Source of the DNA: Chromatiales bacterium
GTDB taxonomy: Bacteria > Pseudomonadota > Gammaproteobacteria > Chromatiales > Chromatiaceae
Direction of reading: 5' to 3'
DNA: 33,479 nucleotides
Assembly: GCA_028284585.1 (NCBI GenBank)
Contig: JANQRK010000041.1
Coordinates: 1 to 33,479 of the forward strand
The translations under genes were made by a program, and so were the position numbers. The notes below the pieces were generated by a model. That model was not told the DNA's origin and did no database searches. It saw only the letters and a program-made list of their open reading frames with translations. The stretch's first letter is position 1. Each line of letters begins with the position of its first letter. Below are positions 33,407 to 33,479 of this stretch, one piece after another.

Positions 33407-33459
33407 GCCCCAAAACACGCCATGCGGCGTTGCTCGTCGTTCATTTAGACTCACTAAAT
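33357..33459. repeat. Extra hairpins beyond repeat copy 2
   Basis: Bases 33357-33371 and 33425-33439 are inverted repeats (13 of 15), competing with the outer stem of copy 2. A further perfect hairpin ATTTAG-ACTCA-CTAAAT lies at 33443-33459. Copy 1 has no equivalent after its end because glnB begins there, so copy 2 may be a longer version that continues past the window edge. Confidence 0.5.
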
Positions 33460-33479
33460 CGTTCTCCTCGCGCCTTGCC

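Overview
The window looks like a chromosomal segment of a gammaproteobacterium. The divergent rluD-pgeF / bamD arrangement is shared with Escherichia coli and Pseudomonas. The LPS genes (waaA, msbA, wbpE/wbpV/wbpL-like) and the Xps-type order of the type II secretion genes fit the same class. Genus cannot be told from sequence alone; an environmental (possibly Chromatiales-like) lineage is only a guess. There are no rRNA, tRNA, CRISPR or intact insertion-sequence genes.

Layout. 1-5.5 kb is housekeeping: a tightly packed minus-strand set (rluD, pgeF and a GcvR-like ACT-domain gene cut by the window edge), divergent bamD, then glnB (PII) and glutamine-dependent nadE. 5.5-6.1 kb is gene-free and holds a 268-bp palindromic element that can fold into a three-way junction with two long hairpin arms. 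6.1-7.5 kb encodes a secreted protein built of four tandem repeats ending in a peptidoglycan-binding domain. 7.7-17 kb is an envelope-glycan region: waaA (Kdo transferase), a WbpE-like aminotransferase (the only plus-strand gene here), msbA, a WbpL-like initiating glycan-phosphate transferase, a WbpV/WbpK-like reductase, a family 2 glycosyltransferase, a methyltransferase and an LpxL-like acyltransferase with an altered catalytic motif. 17.2-19.6 kb has a secreted aspartate-rich protein of unknown function, with a clear terminator, and a small lipoprotein. 20.2-24.5 kb carries a GtrA-GtrB-GtrC-like glycan-modification set plus a sulfotransferase. 24.5-33.3 kb is a type II secretion operon transcribed right to left as F-G-H-I-J-K-L-M-N/C-D, the order known from Xanthomonas xps; gspE is expected just beyond the right edge.

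How the genes fit together. Most accessory genes serve the outer envelope: LPS core and O-antigen assembly (waaA, msbA, wbp-like genes), glycan decoration (gtr set, sulfotransferase, methyltransferase, acyltransferase), outer-membrane protein assembly (bamD) and protein export across the outer membrane (gsp). 

Most unusual are the non-coding structures. One is the three-way-junction element at 5725-5992. The other is a 116-bp repeat present twice, 30 kb apart (3236-3351 and 33291-33406), with identical ends, a conserved outer stem and a diverged core that keeps an inner hairpin. Both look like members of dispersed structured repeat families. Many start codons were moved from the longest reading frame; the reasons are given per gene.
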